A DNA stretch of 64,000 nucleotides from an uncultured Roseiflexaceae bacterium (GCA_937988885.1 CALKHR010000018.1:10296-74295); one strand, 5' to 3'. Counted from the first letter of the stretch, positions 16,257 through 25,805 are shown. Numbers and translations: made by a program. The notes: a model not told the origin generated them from the letters alone.

Positions 16257-18119
16257 TCAGCCGATTGGCAATACGAATATGCGGGCACGAAACTGTTGGC
16301 TCGTCGCAGGTAGCGCTGCACTGAGGCGTGTGAGGATGCGCGATTTGGCGTTGGCTTGGCTGGCCTCTACCAGTTCTTCAACCCGAAAAACGGCGCCTGC
16401 AGGCTCAAGAATCTCCATAATCACGCTGGTATCACCATCGACGAGCACGGCGCGGCTACCATCGGCGGTGACGCTGCCCCACGTGACGAAGGCTTCCTCG
16501 ATCGGCAGGGGCGGGCCGTTGAACGCGAAGGTGTCGGTGATCTGCACGGTGCCGTTGCTCGTGTCGAGCGCGAGTGTGCGCAGCGCACTGGTGAGCGTCG
16601 GGAGATCGTAGGCCCGCGCAAACTCGATCTGAACGCGAGTGTGTTCGCCTTGCGCTTGGAAATCGGTGATGGTGCCGTGGAACTGTTTGCTACCGCCAAA
16701 CTCGGGGCCGGGCGATTGGAGTTTCCCGCCGATACGGGGCACGCTGTGGCCGAACGCGTTGGCAAAGACGTTGTTGTAGCGATCCTGCCGGAAATAGCCC
16801 TTGTTGTACAGCCCTGGCCCCGCATCGCAGAAGATGCTCGTCTCGCCGATATGCAACACGAAGTTGGCGACATCGGCGTGGCTGTGGTGGCCGTCGTTAT
16901 GGCCCGCTGCGGCTGCGAGCACCACGCGCCGACCGTCGGTTGTGCGCCCGACCAATTTGGCGACGCCGCTCTCGGGCAGGTAGAAGGCTTGTGGCTCGGG
17001 AAACGTGCCGAAACGCCCATCCCACCAGGCCGCGTGGCGCATCACGATCGCGAGTTTGGCGCTGGCCATGCCCACGCTGTTCAGCCACTCGACCGTGGTG
17101 ACGAGCGCGGCGAGTTCCGGCGTGTTGGTGCGCTCGGCCAGGCGATGCACGATCCCCGGCGCAATAATCACTGCTTCGCTGGCATCGCCCGGGTTGAAGT
17201 ATTTGTTGGGCGATAGGCTCAGGCCGGGCGGGTAGGCGGCGATGGCGCGCAGTTTCGGCTGGCCGAGCATATCGAGCGCGCCGTGTGTGCGTTCGCGCAA
17301 CAACTCGGCAAACGCGACATAATACATCAGGCCGTAGTTCCAGTAGCCCACGCCCTCAAGCGAGCCGCCGTCGGCCTCGAAACCCGTTTCGATGTAGGCC
17401 GCCAGCCCTTCGAGCACTTGCGCCAGCGCCTCGCTGAGCGTGTCGAGGTCGGTTTCGAGCCGCAGGAACGCCAGGCCGATCGCGCCGTTGCAGACGCCGT
17501 TCCAGTTCAGCGCGCCCTTGTACCACCAGTGATTGCGCCCGTAGGCCAGGTAGGGCAGGAAGATGTGGCGGCGCACCTCTTGGCGCACTCGTTGGCGCAC
17601 CTCGGGTGCGAGTTGGTCGCCGAGCAGCGCAACCGTCTCGGCCAGGCTGGCGCCCGTCTCGGCGGCGAACAGGTCGATCGAGTCCGGCTCGCGGGTGAGC
17701 ATGGTGTGCGAGCCGAGCGGCTGCGTGCGCACGATCGGCGGATCGATGTCCCAGTAGTCCGGGCCTTGCTCCTCGTGCGCTGGCATCACCCAGGTGGTCT
17801 CCTCGCAGATCGCCCACAGTAGGTCGTGGATGGTGTCGATGTGGTTCTGCTCGCCGTTCAGCGTCTCGAACACGGCGCGGCTCAATTGCGAGCGGCGTGC
17901 GAAGTAGACGCGCTGGAAGGCTGGACGGCTGCCGTTCCGCTCGAACTCGCGGTACAGCGTGTAGGTGGTTGGCTGAATGGTTGAGAGATCGGGCGCGGCT
18001 TGGCGCAGCATGGCGCCTATGAGCGGCGTAGCGCCCGAACTGCGGATCTGCTCCGCCAACGTATCGGGCGGAGCGGGCTGGCTGAGCCAGGTTTTGAGCT
18101 GTTGTGCAGTTGCAATCAT
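16257..18119 (-). CDS. Heparinase II/III-family polysaccharide lyase
   Basis: A 620-residue protein with an N-terminal alpha/alpha toroid (about 1-340, with YGRNHWWYKGALNWNGVCN and GGSLEGVGYWNYG) and a C-terminal beta-sandwich starting at GHNDGHHSHADVANFVLHIG, the hallmark of heparinase II/III-like lyases (PL12/15/17/21 and relatives). Tyr and His residues in these segments are the usual catalytic base and acid. No signal peptide is present, so it should act on imported oligosaccharides. Its exact PL family and substrate (oligoalginate, oligogalacturonate or glycosaminoglycan-like) are not certain; the pectin-type neighbours favour an oligouronide. The start is 25 nt after the ABC ATPase, with no clear ribosome site, implying operon membership. 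Confidence 0.85.
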   Translation of the reverse strand: MIATAQQLKTWLSQPAPPDTLAEQIRSSGATPLIGAMLRQAAPDLSTIQPTTYTLYREFERNGSRPAFQRVYFARRSQLSRAVFETLNGEQNHIDTIHDLLWAICEETTWVMPAHEEQGPDYWDIDPPIVRTQPLGSHTMLTREPDSIDLFAAETGASLAETVALLGDQLAPEVRQRVRQEVRRHIFLPYLAYGRNHWWYKGALNWNGVCNGAIGLAFLRLETDLDTLSEALAQVLEGLAAYIETGFEADGGSLEGVGYWNYGLMYYVAFAELLRERTHGALDMLGQPKLRAIAAYPPGLSLSPNKYFNPGDASEAVIIAPGIVHRLAERTNTPELAALVTTVEWLNSVGMASAKLAIVMRHAAWWDGRFGTFPEPQAFYLPESGVAKLVGRTTDGRRVVLAAAAGHNDGHHSHADVANFVLHIGETSIFCDAGPGLYNKGYFRQDRYNNVFANAFGHSVPRIGGKLQSPGPEFGGSKQFHGTITDFQAQGEHTRVQIEFARAYDLPTLTSALRTLALDTSNGTVQITDTFAFNGPPLPIEEAFVTWGSVTADGSRAVLVDGDTSVIMEILEPAGAVFRVEELVEASQANAKSRILTRLSAALPATSQQFRARIFVLPIG

Positions 18120-18144
18120 GGTTGATTTCGCGTGGCTGACCCCC

Positions 18145-19161
18145 TTAGGCTACGCCAACGAGTTGCAATTCTTCGGCGCGGTGACAGGCAACCCAGTGCC
18201 CCTCGCCGAGATCGCGCCACGCTGGAACCTCGGTCTGGCAGATCGGTTGGGCGTACTGGCAGCGCGGGTGGAACACGCAGCCGCTGGGTGGGTTGCTGGG
18301 ACTGGGCACATCGCCAGTGAGCAGGATGCGGCGGCTGGTGCGGTTCGGGTCGGTCGAGGGCACCGCCGAAAGCAGCGCCTCGGTGTAGGGGTGTTTGGGC
18401 ATCGCGTAGAGCTTGTTGGCTGGCGCGAGTTCGGCCATACGCCCTAGATACATCACCGCAACGCGATCGCTGATGTGCTCGACCACGCTCAAATCGTGCG
18501 AAATAAACAGATAGGTCAGACCAAACTCTTGTTGCAAATCTTTGAGCAGATTCAAAACTTGCGCTTGAATGGAGACATCGAGTGCGGAAACTGGCTCGTC
18601 GCAGACGATCAGGCGCGGACGGAGGGCGAGCGCGCGGGCGATGCCGATGCGCTGGCGCTGGCCGCCGCTAAAGGCGTTCGGATAGCGGTTCATGTGCTGT
18701 GGCCGCAGCCCGACGCGCTGCAACAGGTCGCTCACCTCGGTTTTGACATCGTTGCGCCCCAAGTTTTTGTGGATCTGGAGCGGCTCGCTGATGATGTCGA
18801 GCACGGTCATCCGAGGGTTGAGCGAACTGAAAGGGTCCTGAAAGATGATCTGCATATCGCGGCGCAGCGGCTTCAACTCGTTTTTGTTGAGCTTGGCGAT
18901 ATCGATCACATTGCCATCGATGGTGCGAAACAGCACTTGGCCGTCGGTTGGGTCGTAGGCCCGCAGGATGGTGCGCCCTGTGGTGGTTTTGCCGCAGCCC
19001 GATTCGCCCACTAGCCCGAGCGTCTCGCCTTCGTAGAGCGTGAAGTTTAGGCCATCGACAGCACGCACATGGCCAACCGTGCGCCGGAAGAAGCCGCGCT
19101 GAATGGGAAAGTGCATTTTCAGATCGCGCACATCGAGGAGAACTTGTTGCTGAGATTCCAT
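18145..19161 (-). CDS. Peptide/oligosaccharide ABC importer ATPase, OppF/DppF type
   Basis: A 338-residue ABC ATPase with Walker A GESGCGKTT, Q-loop IFQDPFSSLNPRM, signature FSGGQRQRIGIARAL, Walker B RLIVCDEPVSALD and the C-terminal oligopeptide/dipeptide family extension with the cysteine-rich FeS-type region FHPRCQYAQPICQTE. It hydrolyses ATP at the cytoplasmic face together with the OppD-type partner encoded next upstream. GGAG precedes the ATG. In this locus the family-5 importer most likely carries uronide oligosaccharides and not peptides, as known for several bacterial and thermophile sugar importers of this family; that is inferred from context. Confidence 0.93.
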   Translation of the reverse strand: MESQQQVLLDVRDLKMHFPIQRGFFRRTVGHVRAVDGLNFTLYEGETLGLVGESGCGKTTTGRTILRAYDPTDGQVLFRTIDGNVIDIAKLNKNELKPLRRDMQIIFQDPFSSLNPRMTVLDIISEPLQIHKNLGRNDVKTEVSDLLQRVGLRPQHMNRYPNAFSGGQRQRIGIARALALRPRLIVCDEPVSALDVSIQAQVLNLLKDLQQEFGLTYLFISHDLSVVEHISDRVAVMYLGRMAELAPANKLYAMPKHPYTEALLSAVPSTDPNRTSRRILLTGDVPSPSNPPSGCVFHPRCQYAQPICQTEVPAWRDLGEGHWVACHRAEELQLVGVA

Positions 19162-19187
19162 GGCCGCTCCGTATTGCTAAGGGTGCG

Positions 19188-20189
19188 CTAGGAATAGAGC
19201 GTACAGCGCACGTGATGACCAGGCTCGATCTCGATCAGCGGAACACCGGCTGGGTCGGTGCAAGCTTCGCGTTTCTTGGCCGGGCAGCGCGGGAAGAATG
19301 CGCAGCCCTGCGGGATGGCGTTCGGATCGGGCACGCTGCCGGGCACGGGCACCAGCCGTTGTTTGACGGCATGGCCGATCTTGGGCACCGATTGCATCAG
19401 CCCGACGGTGTACGGATGCGCGGGACTGCTGAGCAGCGTGCGGCGCTCGGCGATCTCGACCACTTTGCCCATGTACATCACGGCCACGCGGTCGGCGGTT
19501 TCGTTGATCACGCCCAAATTGTGGGTGATCATCAGAATCGCCGAGCCGAACTCCTCCTGCAATTTGCGCATCAGGTCGAGGATCTGGGCCTGGATCGTCA
19601 CATCGAGCGCGGTGGTTGGCTCGTCGGCGATCAGCAGGGCCGGGTTGCACGAGAGCGCCATCGCGATCATCGCACGCTGGCGCATGCCGCCGGAGAATTG
19701 ATGTGGGTACGATTTGATGAACTGCTGGGCATTGCCGATGCCAACGGCGCGCAGCATCTGTATGGCGCGCTCCTCGCCCTCTTTGCGGTTGACATTCTGG
19801 TGCAGTTGAATCGCCTCGATGATCTGATCGCCGATCGTGTGCAGTGGCGAGAGCGAGGTCATCGGCTCTTGGAAGATCATGGCGATCTCGTTGCCTCGGA
19901 TCGAGCGGATGACATCGCCCTGCGGATCGAGTGAGGTGAGATCGACTTGCTCGTTGTTGCGGCGCTGGAAGGTGATGCGCCCACCGTCGATCTTGCTGGT
20001 GCGCTTCGGCAGCAGCCGCAGGATCGAGTGCGCAGTGACGCTTTTGCCGCAGCCCGATTCGCCCACCAGGCCGAGCGTTTCGCCGCGTTTGATCGTGAGC
20101 GAGACGCCATCGACGGCCCGCACCGAGCCTTCGAGCGTGCGGAAGCTGACCCGTAGATTATCGATCTCGAGAATGTTGTTCGTTTGCAT
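19188..20189 (-). CDS. Peptide/oligosaccharide ABC importer ATPase, OppD/DppD type
   Basis: A 333-residue ABC ATPase with Walker A GESGCGKSV, Q-loop IFQEPMTSLSP, signature FSGGMRQRAMIAMAL and Walker B LLIADEPTTALD. The C-terminal oligo_HPY extension has FFPRCPAKKREACTDP. It pairs with the OppF-type ATPase, 26 bp downstream, as an asymmetric ATPase dimer. AGGGAAAG precedes the ATG. The gene lies 76 bp after the permease gene and belongs to the same transcription unit. Confidence 0.93.
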   Translation of the reverse strand: MQTNNILEIDNLRVSFRTLEGSVRAVDGVSLTIKRGETLGLVGESGCGKSVTAHSILRLLPKRTSKIDGGRITFQRRNNEQVDLTSLDPQGDVIRSIRGNEIAMIFQEPMTSLSPLHTIGDQIIEAIQLHQNVNRKEGEERAIQMLRAVGIGNAQQFIKSYPHQFSGGMRQRAMIAMALSCNPALLIADEPTTALDVTIQAQILDLMRKLQEEFGSAILMITHNLGVINETADRVAVMYMGKVVEIAERRTLLSSPAHPYTVGLMQSVPKIGHAVKQRLVPVPGSVPDPNAIPQGCAFFPRCPAKKREACTDPAGVPLIEIEPGHHVRCTLYS

Positions 20190-20265
20190 AGCTTTCCCTG
20201 TTCAGAGCCACGGAACCGCACGCGATTCCGCTATGCCGCGAGGCCCCGCGCAAACGATGCGCGTG

Positions 20266-21456
20266 TTAGACGGTGTACGGGTCGGCTGCGTCGCGCAGGC
20301 CATCGCCCAGGAAGTTGAACGCCAGCACGATCACGACGATAAACAGCGCTGGTGCGAACACCCACGGGTAGAGCGCGAGCGATTCCAGGTTCTGCGCCTC
20401 TTGCAGCAGCACGCCCCAACTAGTCAGCGGTGGCCGCAGCCCCAAGCCCAGGAAGCTGAGCGAGGTCTCGGCGAGGATCATCGAGGGCATGGCCAGCGTC
20501 GAGACGACGATGATTTGGCCGAACGAGGCCGGGATCAGGTGGCGGAAGATGATCCGCGCATCGCTGGCTCCGGCGAGCTTGGCGGCCATAATGTAGTCCT
20601 CTTGGCGCAGCGAGAGCACAATACCCCGCAACTGCCGCGCGAGCCAGGTCCAGCCGATCAGCGAGAGAATGATCGTGACGGCGAAATAGGTGCGCAGCGG
20701 CGGCCACGTGGATGGGAGCGCGGCGGCCAGCGCCATCCAGAGCGGGATGGAGGGGAAGCAGCGCACCAACTCGATCAAGCGTTGGATGCTCGTATCGATC
20801 CAGCCGCCGTAGTAGCCCGAGATAACGCCCATCACCGTCCCGAAGAACAGGCTTAAAAACACGCCAACCAGGCCGATGGTGAGTGAGATCTGGCTGCCGA
20901 GCACCACGCGGGTCAGCATATCGCGTCCCTGGCGGTCGGTGCCGAGCAGGCTCACGATCCCGCCTTCATCCGCCACAAACAGGTGGCGCTCGGCGGGGAT
21001 GAACCCAAAAAGCTTGTACGGCTCGCCCTTGGCGAAGAAGCGCACAGGGATCTTCTGCTCGTAGTCGATGGTGAACACGCGGCGCAGGTCTTTGGTAAAC
21101 TCGGCCTTGATACCATACACGAACGGGCGGAACCGGCCCTCGTCGAAGAAGTGGATCGGCTGCGGCGGCAGGTATATGTAGCGTGCGAAGCGAGTATCGA
21201 GCGTGTAGGGCACCAGGAAGTTGCCGAACAGCGCCGTCAGGTAGAACAGCAGCACCACGATACCGCCCGCCATCGCGGCCTTGTTGCGCCGAAAGCGCAG
21301 CCAGATCAGTTGCCACTGCGAGGCACCGTATTTGGCCTCCTCGGCGGTCGGCGAACGGCCACTTTCGCTTTCGAGTTCCTGCTCGTCCGCTTGAGCTTGA
21401 TCGAGGCTCTGATACGCTTCGAGCAGTTCTTGCGATTGTTTTCGTATGTCGATCAT
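20266..21456 (-). CDS. ABC importer permease, OppC/DppC type
   Basis: A 396-residue inner-membrane permease. A long acidic N-terminal tail precedes TM1 (MAGGIVVLLFYLTALFGNFL), followed by a large extracytoplasmic segment of about 100 residues, then five further membrane segments. The region GASDARIIFRHLIPASFGQI is the EAA docking loop. The ATG at 21456 overlaps the stop of the OppB-type gene as ATGA, typical of translational coupling, so it is preferred over the upstream candidate at 21483. The enlarged first periplasmic loop and the acidic tail are longer than in E. coli DppC (about 300 residues), as in other Chloroflexota and Thermotoga homologues. Confidence 0.9.
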   Translation of the reverse strand: MIDIRKQSQELLEAYQSLDQAQADEQELESESGRSPTAEEAKYGASQWQLIWLRFRRNKAAMAGGIVVLLFYLTALFGNFLVPYTLDTRFARYIYLPPQPIHFFDEGRFRPFVYGIKAEFTKDLRRVFTIDYEQKIPVRFFAKGEPYKLFGFIPAERHLFVADEGGIVSLLGTDRQGRDMLTRVVLGSQISLTIGLVGVFLSLFFGTVMGVISGYYGGWIDTSIQRLIELVRCFPSIPLWMALAAALPSTWPPLRTYFAVTIILSLIGWTWLARQLRGIVLSLRQEDYIMAAKLAGASDARIIFRHLIPASFGQIIVVSTLAMPSMILAETSLSFLGLGLRPPLTSWGVLLQEAQNLESLALYPWVFAPALFIVVIVLAFNFLGDGLRDAADPYTV

Positions 21457-22436
21457 GAGTAGGTAATCCTTGGATCGACCCAAGCCAATACGATATCGGC
21501 GATGAGGTTCGATACCATCAGAATGACCGCCATCAGCAGAAGGAAGGTGCCTGCGAGATAGATATCCTGGCTTTGGAGCGCCCGTAGAAAGAGCGGGCCT
21601 GTCGTGGGCAACGAGAGCACCACGCCCACAAGGATCGAAGCATTGATGATCTTGGGAATCTCAAGCCCCAGCACACTGATCAGCGGATTGAGCGCTGGCC
21701 GAATGGCATATTTGCTGATCACTTTGCGCTCGCTCAACCCTTTGGCGCGGGCTGTTGTAATGTACTGCTTGCCCAACACATCCAGCGTGTTGCTGCGCAT
21801 AATCCGCACAAGTTGAGCGGTGCCCTCTAGCCCCAGGATCAGCGCTGGTGCGATGAGGTGCAGGATGTAATCGATGGTGCGGGCCATATCCCACGGTGCA
21901 TCGGCGAACTGGGGCGATTGCACGCCGCCAACCGGCAAGCGCAGGATCACGCCGCCAACGAACAGATACAGCAGCGCCATCAGAAAGCCTGGGATCGCCA
22001 AGCCAACGAAGGTGAGGCCCGTCATGAGGTTATCGGTGAGCGAATATTGATGGGTCGCGGAATACAGGCCGACCGGGATGGCGATGCCGAACATAAAGAT
22101 CAGCGAGAGGATACCCAGGTTGATGGTGTACCCTAAACGGCTGCTGACGAGCGGCCAAACCGGCGTGTTCCACTCGAACGAGTAGCCGAAATCGCCGCGC
22201 ACAAACCCCGAGATCCAGCGCCAATACTGAATGTAAATGGGCTGATCGAGGCCGTACTGTTGGCGCAATAGGGCCACCGTGTCGTTGCTCATGCCGCCGC
22301 CCGATGATGCCACCGAGGCCTGCAGCGTGGTGAGAAAATCGCCCGGCGGGAGTTGGATGATCACAAACGAGATCATCGAGATGGCGATCAGCATTGGGAT
22401 CATCAACGCGATTCGACGCAGAATGTAGGCTATCAA
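21453..22436 (-). CDS. ABC importer permease, OppB/DppB type
   Basis: A 327-residue inner-membrane permease beginning IAYILRRIALMIPMLIAISM, the standard OppB N-terminal membrane segment. PPGDF follows, and the EAA region is RAKGLSERKVISKYAIRPAL. The protein ends ADIVLAWVDPRITYS, a usual OppB ending. The TTG at 22436 is preferred because GGAAAGGGG lies about 7 nt upstream; a TTG at 22454 is the alternative. It overlaps the OppC-type gene by 4 bp. It forms the other half of the translocation pore. Confidence 0.9.
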   Translation of the reverse strand: MIAYILRRIALMIPMLIAISMISFVIIQLPPGDFLTTLQASVASSGGGMSNDTVALLRQQYGLDQPIYIQYWRWISGFVRGDFGYSFEWNTPVWPLVSSRLGYTINLGILSLIFMFGIAIPVGLYSATHQYSLTDNLMTGLTFVGLAIPGFLMALLYLFVGGVILRLPVGGVQSPQFADAPWDMARTIDYILHLIAPALILGLEGTAQLVRIMRSNTLDVLGKQYITTARAKGLSERKVISKYAIRPALNPLISVLGLEIPKIINASILVGVVLSLPTTGPLFLRALQSQDIYLAGTFLLLMAVILMVSNLIADIVLAWVDPRITYS

Positions 22437-22490
22437 GGTTCTGCCCCTTTCCAACAGCCACCAACAGTGTTGTGGTGTGATGAGGCCGAC

Positions 22491-22528
22491 GGTGACAAGG
22501 CGACCGCACTGCGATGCGCCTTATCACC
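22491..22528 (-). promoter_or_regulatory. Intercistronic hairpin after the binding-protein gene
   Basis: GGTGACAAGGCG (22491-22502) and CGCCTTATCACC (22517-22528) form a 12-position stem with one mismatch and a 14 nt loop, between the binding-protein stop and the first permease. It is probably an mRNA-stabilising or partial-termination element. Confidence 0.55.
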
Positions 22529-22568
22529 GTATGCCATGTGGCCGAGCTATGAACGTCCGGGGTGGTTG

Positions 22569-24590
22569 TTAGGATTCGTCATCGAAGAAGTACTGCGCCG
22601 GGTCGGTGGTGCCAGGCGTCATAATCAGCCAGTCCGAGATGGTGGATTCCGGCACGTTGCGGAAGTTGTTCTTGACCACCACAAGCTCGGGCACCATGCC
22701 CACCGTTCCGATCGTCCATAGACCCTCGCTCGACATCCGCACCAGTTCGCGCCCGATCTCAAGCTGCTTGGCAGGATCGACCGTCGCGCGGTAGGCGTCG
22801 TAGAGTTCCTGAGCCTTCTTCAGATCGCCGGTCGGTTCTTCGCCCTCGGCGCCGTTGGTCTTGTACCACGTGCCAAAGGCCGGGGCCATCCACGAGCGCT
22901 CGTCGAAGGGGAACTGGTAGATCGGGTCGACCATGGGGGTGAGGCCACGGTCGAGGCCCCAAGTCGCCACCAGCACGTCGTTCGAGCCAGCCTTGGGCCA
23001 GTAGATCTCGCGGGTCATGCTCTTGACCTGGCTGTTGATGCCGACGGCGCGCCACTTTTCGGCGATCAGTTCGAGCGTGTCGAAGCGCGGGCCGTTCTGC
23101 TCGTTGGTCTCGAGCTCCAACATCAGCGGCGAGCCATCTGGGAAGGTGCGGAAGCCGTCGCTGCCCCGCGTCAGGCCGATCTCGTCGAGTAGAGCGTTGG
23201 CCTTGTCGGGGTCGTACTCCGCGTTGAGCGTTTCGAGGCGCGGATCGTACAGCGGCGAATCGGGCACCACCGTGGCGGTGCGGGCAACGCCTTGGCCCAA
23301 GTAGGCGATTTGGTTGATCTCCTCGCGGTCGATCGCCACCGACATCGCCTGGCGGAACTTGAAGTTCTGGAACAACTCGCGATACTTGGGGTCTTTGGCG
23401 CTTTGGTTGAAGAAGATCGCCGTATCCGCAGCCGCAGCCTTGGGCCACAGCAACAAGCGATAGTTGCCCTTCTCGGCGTTCTCCTGGTAGAGCGCGTACT
23501 TCGCCAAGCTGATGTGCCGCAGCTCCATGTCGATCTCGCCAGCGATCGCACGGGCGTTGATCGCTTCGACGTCCTCGATCAGCGGGAACTGCATGCGGTC
23601 GATGTACGGCAACTGGTTGCCTTCCGGATCGACGCGGTAGTAGTACGGGTTGCGCTCGGCGATCATTTCGGTATCGCCCGGCGCGTACTTGGTGATCTTC
23701 CACGAGGTCATCACGGGCCGCTCGACATTGTAGTCGTTGGCCTTCTCCTCGAACAGCTTGTAATCGGTTGCGTCGCTGTATTTCGGGTGGAACTGCGCGA
23801 GATAGTGCTTGGGCGCGAAGAAGCCGAAGCGCTCGAAACCCAGCGGCCACTGATTGCCGTGGAAGGCCAAGCCCACCGTTTCGGCCAAGCCGTTGGGGGC
23901 GACGAATTTCAGCTTGATCGTGGTATCGCTGATCTTTTCGAGCGTCATTGGCTCGCCGTTCACCACCCACTCAGCGTGCGGCGCGCTGGTGACGTTCGGA
24001 TCGGTTTCGATCGCTTCCCACCAGAAGATGATGTCGTCGACCGTGAATGGCGCGCCATCCGACCATTTCAAACCTTCGCGGAGCACGAGCGTCAATTCTT
24101 TGCCATCGGCCGACCAACTCCACTCCTTGGCCAAGCCGGGTTGGATCGGGTCCTTGGGATCGCGGGGCCAGCGCAGCATCGGCTCGTAGACCATACGGCC
24201 AAACGAGTGGTAGTCGTTGATGCCGCGCCAAGCGTGCCGCCACGTGCCGCCGTACTTGCCGATCTTCTCGTATGGTTGAACAACCAGCGGCTCCTTCGGC
24301 AACCGCTCTTCGACGGGCGGGAGTTTGCCCTGCGCCACGAGCTCGGCCAACATAGGAGCTTCTTTGTACTTGCTTGCGCTTGTAACAGCCGGAGCAGCGG
24401 TCGGTGCTGCAGCGGGCGCAGCTGTCGGGGCTGCTGGAGCAGCAGTTGGCGCAGCTGGGGCATCGGTTGGTGCGGGTGCGCTTGTTGAGGGCAATGCCGA
24501 CGGAGCGCCACCACAAGCGGCCAAAATCGCGCTTCCGCTACCCAGAGCGGCCAACCGTAAAAATTCGCGTCGAGTAAGCTTCCGAGACAT
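22569..24590 (-). CDS. Family-5 extracellular solute-binding lipoprotein
   Basis: A 673-residue binding protein. The N-terminus has a twin-arginine-like signal TRREFLRLAALGSG and a lipobox ILAACGG (Cys26), then an alanine/proline/threonine linker built from repeated APTAAPA units (about residues 30-70). The body is an SBP_bac_5 domain (WSWSADGKELTLVLREGLKWSD, WKITKYAPGDTEMIAERNPYY). AAGGAGG just upstream selects the ATG at 24590. Family-5 proteins bind peptides, nickel or oligosaccharides. As first gene of a cluster of uronate enzymes, this one most likely captures oligouronides on the outer face of the membrane. Confidence 0.92.
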   Translation of the reverse strand: MSRKLTRREFLRLAALGSGSAILAACGGAPSALPSTSAPAPTDAPAAPTAAPAAPTAAPAAAPTAAPAVTSASKYKEAPMLAELVAQGKLPPVEERLPKEPLVVQPYEKIGKYGGTWRHAWRGINDYHSFGRMVYEPMLRWPRDPKDPIQPGLAKEWSWSADGKELTLVLREGLKWSDGAPFTVDDIIFWWEAIETDPNVTSAPHAEWVVNGEPMTLEKISDTTIKLKFVAPNGLAETVGLAFHGNQWPLGFERFGFFAPKHYLAQFHPKYSDATDYKLFEEKANDYNVERPVMTSWKITKYAPGDTEMIAERNPYYYRVDPEGNQLPYIDRMQFPLIEDVEAINARAIAGEIDMELRHISLAKYALYQENAEKGNYRLLLWPKAAAADTAIFFNQSAKDPKYRELFQNFKFRQAMSVAIDREEINQIAYLGQGVARTATVVPDSPLYDPRLETLNAEYDPDKANALLDEIGLTRGSDGFRTFPDGSPLMLELETNEQNGPRFDTLELIAEKWRAVGINSQVKSMTREIYWPKAGSNDVLVATWGLDRGLTPMVDPIYQFPFDERSWMAPAFGTWYKTNGAEGEEPTGDLKKAQELYDAYRATVDPAKQLEIGRELVRMSSEGLWTIGTVGMVPELVVVKNNFRNVPESTISDWLIMTPGTTDPAQYFFDDES

Positions 24591-24708
24591 CTGTGTCCTC
24601 CTTGGTTCTGCCAAATGACAAACGGAGTCCCTAGGCGTGTGAACCAACCGAAAGCTCGATAGGCACTACTCCTTTCTAGATGAAACGGCGAATACAAAGA
24701 GACGCAGT

Positions 24709-24729
24709 TGGTGTGTATTGCTTACACCA
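24709..24729. promoter_or_regulatory. Candidate operator upstream of the uronate operon
   Basis: TGGTGT (24709-24714) and ACACCA (24724-24729) form an inverted repeat; an overlapping GTGTA/TACAC palindrome lies at 24713-24727. It is about 120 bp before the binding-protein start and 63 bp after the end of the LacI gene. Its sequence differs from the operators in front of the LacI gene, so a different regulator may use it. Confidence 0.3.
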
Positions 24730-24791
24730 CATGTTGCGTAAATCTTATGTTGTTCGCTCAAAAGGTATGAGTTGTGCGCCCGTCTGAGGCA

Positions 24792-25805
24792 TTAGGGTGC
24801 GCTCGAACGGATCACTAAGTTTGGCTTAATAACGATTTCGTGTTGAGCGTGATTGCCATCGATATATTCAAACAACAGGCTAGCGGCGGCGGTGCCCACC
24901 TCGTATTTGGCGACGTGGAGGCTGGTGAGCGCAGGTGTCACCATACTAGCCAGGAGAATATCGTCGAAACCAACAATTGCGATATCGTCGGGCACGCGCC
25001 GACCGAGCAGATTGCAAGCTTGCATCGCGCCAAGAGCAACCAGATCGTTATAGCAATAGAGTGCATCGAGATATGGATTGTTTTGAAGGAGTGTGATTGC
25101 GGCCTGGTAGCCCTCGGTAAGAAAGGGTTGACAGGGTTGGATAGCCGCCGGATCGACAGGGAGACCTGCGGCTTCGAGAGTGGTGCGGTAGCCGTGAAGA
25201 TGCCCACGGCTCGTATGCGAGGCGGGTGGCCCAGCGAGCAGGCCGATCCGCTTACGTCCTCGGCTTAGGAGATGGTTAATGGCTTGTTGGGCGCCGTGGC
25301 TCGCATCAACACGCACAAGCCCCACGTTATCGGGCGCCGACGTGCGATTGACCAGCACCGCTGTTGCGTGTCGTTGGAGCAGAGGGAGAAGTTGTTCATC
25401 GGGGAGGCGTGAACCAGCCACGATCACGCCATCGACACGCTTATCCTCAAGCAGTTGGAGCACTGCCTGTTCACGCTCACCCGCCTCGGTGGTGTTGCAG
25501 AGAAACACGTGATAGCCACGTTCCCATGCGGCATTCTCAACACCACGGGCGATCTCGGGCCAGAATGGATTGGCAATATCGGGGATAACAAGGCCGATCG
25601 TGAAGGTGCGCTTGGTGGCGAGGCTGCGCGCGATGCTGCTGGGGCGGTAGCCCAGTCGCTCGATCACTTCGAGCACAGTGCGGCGCGTCTCCGGGCGGAT
25701 CTCGCCTTTGTTATTGATGACGCGCGAAACTGTTTGGGGTGATACGCCTGCTTCGCGTGCAACATCGGCAATGGTGATTTTGGCGCCACCGTTGCGCAAT
25801 TCCAT
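24792..25805 (-). CDS. LacI-family transcriptional regulator
   Basis: A 337-residue repressor of standard length. The N-terminal HTH (about 9-55) has TIADVAREAGVSPQTVSRVIN and the hinge region YRPSSIARSLATKRT. A periplasmic-binding-protein-like sensor domain follows (IGLVIPDIANPFWPEIARGVE, GFDDILLASMVTPALTSLH). It lies immediately upstream of, and on the same strand as, the uronate import/catabolism genes and probably represses them in the absence of an oligouronide or intermediate. Two inverted repeats overlap its own transcription start, indicating autoregulation. The inducer cannot be read from the sequence. Confidence 0.93.
   Translation of the reverse strand: MELRNGGAKITIADVAREAGVSPQTVSRVINNKGEIRPETRRTVLEVIERLGYRPSSIARSLATKRTFTIGLVIPDIANPFWPEIARGVENAAWERGYHVFLCNTTEAGEREQAVLQLLEDKRVDGVIVAGSRLPDEQLLPLLQRHATAVLVNRTSAPDNVGLVRVDASHGAQQAINHLLSRGRKRIGLLAGPPASHTSRGHLHGYRTTLEAAGLPVDPAAIQPCQPFLTEGYQAAITLLQNNPYLDALYCYNDLVALGAMQACNLLGRRVPDDIAIVGFDDILLASMVTPALTSLHVAKYEVGTAAASLLFEYIDGNHAQHEIVIKPNLVIRSSAP

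Noticed and set aside
24361..24500. Repetitive Ala/Pro/Thr codons as a tandem repeat element
   Set aside because: They encode the flexible linker of the lipoprotein after its lipidated cysteine, which is common in this phylum.
24655..24700. Short minus-strand frame after an AAAGGAG, a possible leader peptide before the binding-protein gene
   Set aside because: The spacing to the GTG is only 2 nt and there is no attenuator-like pairing; too short to support.
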